From assembly GCA_016710935.1 (NCBI GenBank), contig JADJTY010000012.1:434001-498000 (forward strand): 64,000 bases of DNA, given 5' to 3'. The DNA is from Chitinophagaceae bacterium. Its GTDB lineage: Bacteria > Bacteroidota > Bacteroidia > Chitinophagales > Chitinophagaceae. The position numbers and the translations under genes were made by a program. Shown here piece after piece: positions 61,928-64,000 of the stretch (its first letter is position 1; the number at the start of each line of letters is the position of its first letter). The notes under the pieces are model-generated. The model did not search any database. It was not told where the DNA came from and saw only the letters and a list, made by a program, of their open reading frames with translations.

Positions 61928-62767
61928 TTACTTCTTACCCTCAAAAAATCCATATTGTTTAAGTATACCTTTGGTGATATTCAACCTCACGGTTTTCATA
62001 TCTATTTCTTTAACGGGTGCCTTTATAAAAGTTACAAAAAAGTAAACATGTTTATTTTCTTCGATCCAGCCAGCCAGCCAGCCAATGGCATTTCCATCTT
62101 CTCCAAAGCCCCAGCCGGTTTTGTAACTTAACTGATAGGCTGTGTTGTTTTCCTGCAGCATTACATCCCGTACAATCTGCTGCACACTTTTACGAAACGG
62201 CAACTGATCAAAATATAATTTTTTAAGAAAGCCCAGTTGTTCATCCGGAGAAATCTTCAGCGTATTATTCAGCCAGAAAGAATCAACGGAGCTACCGATA
62301 TTTTTATTTCCGTAACCAAGGCTGTCTATCCACTGCTGCATGGTATCTTTCCCTATGCGCCGGGCTACTTCCTGGTAATAAGCCACATTGCTTACTTTAA
62401 AAGCTTCGGTCATATCCATATCCTTATTCCAGTCTGCGTTCCATCTTTCTACGCCATCCCATTTGATCACCATCTTTTCATCTGTTATTCTGCCGGTTTG
62501 CAGGCCAACCAATGAGTTAAAGATTTTAAAGGTTGATGCCGGCGAAAAGCGCATGGTATCATACTTCATATTATACACCGTTACCTCGCCATCCTGGTTG
62601 TTGAACATGGTAAAACAGCCATCGACCTTGTTTTCGTCGAAATATTTTTTTAAGCTATCGTCGTTGTTGGCTTTATTTACCGAACAGGATGTAATAAGCA
62701 ACAGGCAACCGGCAATGAGCAATTGGCAACGGGCAATAGGCAAAAGCGTTTTATAATTAAAAGTCAT
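61928..62767 (-). CDS. Class D beta-lactamase-like lipoprotein
   Basis: The 279-residue protein has all motifs of class D (OXA) beta-lactamases: SPASTFK with the catalytic Ser at about residue 78 and Lys at 81, VSNV, GYGNKNIG, DSFWLNN and YKTGWG. It may hydrolyse penicillins or be a related sensor; a membrane-bound form is inferred. The N-terminus LLPIARCQLLIAGCLLLITSC is a lipoprotein signal with Cys at 14, 21 and 28, seven apart, encoded by a heptamer repeat. Residue 28 fits the usual lipobox best. No resistance island surrounds it, so it seems chromosomal. Confidence 0.9.
   Translation of the reverse strand: MTFNYKTLLPIARCQLLIAGCLLLITSCSVNKANNDDSLKKYFDENKVDGCFTMFNNQDGEVTVYNMKYDTMRFSPASTFKIFNSLVGLQTGRITDEKMVIKWDGVERWNADWNKDMDMTEAFKVSNVAYYQEVARRIGKDTMQQWIDSLGYGNKNIGSSVDSFWLNNTLKISPDEQLGFLKKLYFDQLPFRKSVQQIVRDVMLQENNTAYQLSYKTGWGFGEDGNAIGWLAGWIEENKHVYFFVTFIKAPVKEIDMKTVRLNITKGILKQYGFFEGKK
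62698..62746. repeat. Seven GCAANNN heptamers encoding a signal peptide
   Basis: GCAACAG, GCAACCG, GCAATGA, GCAATTG, GCAACGG, GCAATAG and GCAAAAG follow without a gap. They lie in the N-terminal region of the beta-lactamase gene. Confidence 0.9.
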
Positions 62768-62784
62768 TCTCTAGATTTTTAAAA

Positions 62785-63366
62785 TTATTTTTTATTAAGA
62801 TGAGTAGCAGTTGCTTCCAGGGCATTATAGAATTTTTTTCCAAATTTCCGGGTTAGGGCTTCTTTTAAAAAAACATACACCGGAACTTTTAATTTTTTGC
62901 CGAAAGTGCATGCAGCTTTGCAATGATCTTCCCGGGGTTCGTAATTAACATAAATACTATCGCTGCGTTTACTTTCTTTGGTAATAATTGGAAAAAGATG
63001 GCAACTGATGGGCTTCTTCCATTTTATCTTGCCATCAAGATAAGCCTGTTCAATGCCGCATTTTACAACCCCGGCTGCATCATGAATGCCATATACACAA
63101 ACCTTACTGTTGATGGTTGGTGTAACCCAGCCATATTCCCTGTCGTACACATACCTGCCCTGGCGCTCCAGTTCTTTTTTACTGGTTTCATTCAGATAGG
63201 GCAATACAGCTTCGTACACTTCATTGATCTTATCCAGCTCCTCATTTTCCAGCGGGGCACCGGCATCGCCATCAACACAGCAGGCACCCTTGCATTTACT
63301 AAGGTCGCAAACAAACTGTTCTTTAACCACGGCATCGGCGATGAGTATATTTTCTATTGCAATCAT
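62785..63366 (-). CDS. DUF3109 cysteine-rich protein
   Basis: The 193-residue protein has no signal peptide. Cysteines occur in DLSKCKGACCVDGDAG, SKVCVYG, VKCGIE, ISCHLFP and DHCKAACTFG, the DUF3109 pattern. These may bind a metal or iron-sulfur cluster, as in the YkgJ-type Cys-rich proteins. Function is unknown. The ATG lies two bases after the predicted transcript start. Confidence 0.85.
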   Translation of the reverse strand: MIAIENILIADAVVKEQFVCDLSKCKGACCVDGDAGAPLENEELDKINEVYEAVLPYLNETSKKELERQGRYVYDREYGWVTPTINSKVCVYGIHDAAGVVKCGIEQAYLDGKIKWKKPISCHLFPIITKESKRSDSIYVNYEPREDHCKAACTFGKKLKVPVYVFLKEALTRKFGKKFYNALEATATHLNKK

Positions 63367-63371
63367 GGGCG

Positions 63372-63379
63372 CAAAGTTA
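63372..63379 (-). promoter_or_regulatory. -7 promoter box for DUF3109
   Basis: TAACTTTG on the minus strand matches TAnnTTTG; transcription should start near 63368, next to the ATG at 63366. Confidence 0.6.
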
Positions 63380-63416
63380 AAGATTTACGATGTAGTTAAA
63401 ATGGATTGTTTGTTAC

Positions 63417-63480
63417 AGAGGTGTCACCTTTTATTACAGGCATAGTAATATAAAGCATCTGCTTGAAAGGTGACACCTCT
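63417..63480. repeat. Nested palindrome with 15-base arms
   Basis: AGAGGTGTCACCTTT (63417-63431) is the exact complement of AAAGGTGACACCTCT (63466-63480). Each arm also contains its own palindrome, AGGTG-T-CACCT, so the DNA could form a multi-branched cruciform. It lies in the gap between DUF3109 and DUF2306. Confidence 0.75.
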
Positions 63481-63566
63481 GGCCAGGGCCAAAACCCTTA
63501 ACAAATTTCTAACAGGTTTTTTTATGCAATGGTTTTGTTTGCTCATCACACCTGAAACCAACCAAC

Positions 63567-64000
63567 ATGCTCAACAGCCGCCAATTAACCCTGCAACAAA
63601 GCATTCGTTATTTTTTTGGTGCTTTTTTTTGGATACCCGTTGTTTTTTTCAGCCTGCTGCTGTTAAAAAATACCCTTCCGTATTTCTCTTTCAGTCAGCA
63701 GTTTAGTTTTATTGAGGAGCGGGCTTTGCTTTTTTTAAAGCCGGTTTATAAATACAGTTTTTACATACACATTTTTGCCGGCATGTTTTGCATTGTGGCA
63801 GCACTTACACAATTCTCAAGTTATATACTTAAAAAAAGAAAAGCCATACATATATGGATGGGGAAGACTTATGTTTTTGTGGTGCTGGTGCTGGGTGCAC
63901 CAACGGGTCTGTATATGAGTTTTTTTGCCAAGGGAAGTTTTTGGGAGCGGATGCTTTTTATGTTTATGGCTTTATATTGGTTTTACAGCACCATGAAGGG
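63567..64000 (+). CDS. DUF2306-like membrane protein, partial
   Basis: The frame opens at ATG 63567 and runs past the window end; 144 residues are visible. It starts with a short hydrophilic segment and a membrane helix (FFWIPVVFFSLLLL). KYSFYIHIFAGMFCIVAALTQF and HIWMGKTYVFVVLVLGAPTGLYM follow, with the His and Gly pattern of DUF2306 membrane proteins. Function is unknown. Confidence 0.75.
   Translation, partial: MLNSRQLTLQQSIRYFFGAFFWIPVVFFSLLLLKNTLPYFSFSQQFSFIEERALLFLKPVYKYSFYIHIFAGMFCIVAALTQFSSYILKKRKAIHIWMGKTYVFVVLVLGAPTGLYMSFFAKGSFWERMLFMFMALYWFYSTMK

Noticed and set aside
61928..62767. Beta-lactamase gene as part of a resistance island
   Set aside because: No integrase, transposase, attachment site or other resistance gene nearby; base composition looks like its surroundings.
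63470..63706. 78-residue frame at the window end
   Set aside because: It overlaps the DUF2306 gene in another frame and part of the palindrome.
1..64000. Search for tRNA, rRNA, CRISPR arrays, transposases and phage genes
   Set aside because: None could be supported from the sequence by eye; a covariance-model scan would be needed to exclude small RNAs.

Overview
The window is a stretch of chromosome from a member of the Bacteroidota, most likely of the Chitinophagaceae. The evidence is the TAnnTTTG type of -7 promoter box in front of many genes, a type IX secretion (CHU_C) sorting domain, the families DUF3078, DUF3098, DUF3108 and DUF3109, a long AtpB with its own signal peptide, the long form of IspG, frequent TTG starts, and AT-rich DNA. 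No tRNA, rRNA, CRISPR array, transposase or phage gene was seen. Gene density is high and no gap exceeds about 300 bases.

Layout. 1-9.5 kb: the end of a MORN-repeat protein, an unknown protein, two phosphatases, a minus-strand operon (LpxH-like metallophosphoesterase, glycosyltransferase, GH1 glycosidase) and a secreted adhesin-like protein. 8.5-14.6 kb: a PhoR/PhoB-like two-component pair, a secreted protein with a possible caspase-fold dyad, and an ABC exporter. 14.7-17.4 kb: ATP synthase genes atpB-E-F-H, without atpA or atpG. 17.5-21.2 kb: metallo-hydrolase, transketolase N-terminal subunit, WecA-like transferase and frr. 21.4-29.7 kb: a protease, a DMT transporter, then three tandem paralogue pairs (mscL, DUF3078, YkuD_2), with scpA and pirin between them. 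29.8-34.3 kb: dxs, then a three-gene operon of an Lgt-like enzyme, a tetraether-synthase-like radical SAM protein and a small membrane protein. 35-41.7 kb: M23 peptidase, leuS, ftsX, DUF3098, uppP. 41.8-52.3 kb: transporter, metallo-hydrolase, DUF3108, a flippase-like protein, ruvC, a second two-component pair, HIT, greA, a hydroxyacid dehydrogenase, ridA and tsaB. 52.4-64 kb: an ArsR regulator with its operator, a persulfide-dioxygenase-like enzyme, two LpxL-like acyltransferases, nadB, ispG, a BatB-BatC fusion, a class D beta-lactamase lipoprotein, DUF3109 and a partial DUF2306 protein.

Most genes are housekeeping or cell-envelope genes: undecaprenyl-phosphate recycling (uppP, wecA-like), lipid modification, isoprenoid precursors (dxs, ispG) and division (ftsX, scpA). 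The unusual layer is repetitive DNA. A family of seven-base-period repeats, often folded as hairpins, lies between genes and also inside genes. In two genes it encodes the signal peptide itself, and in one of these the cysteines fall exactly seven residues apart. Other palindromic elements lie in coding sequence (leuS, nadB, a metallo-hydrolase) or as MITE-like pairs.

Five genes are each broken by one missing base, mostly in a homopolymer. This points to sequencing error in the assembly as much as to biology, and these genes are annotated at full length with the break noted. Several genes appear to be transcribed as leaderless mRNAs.
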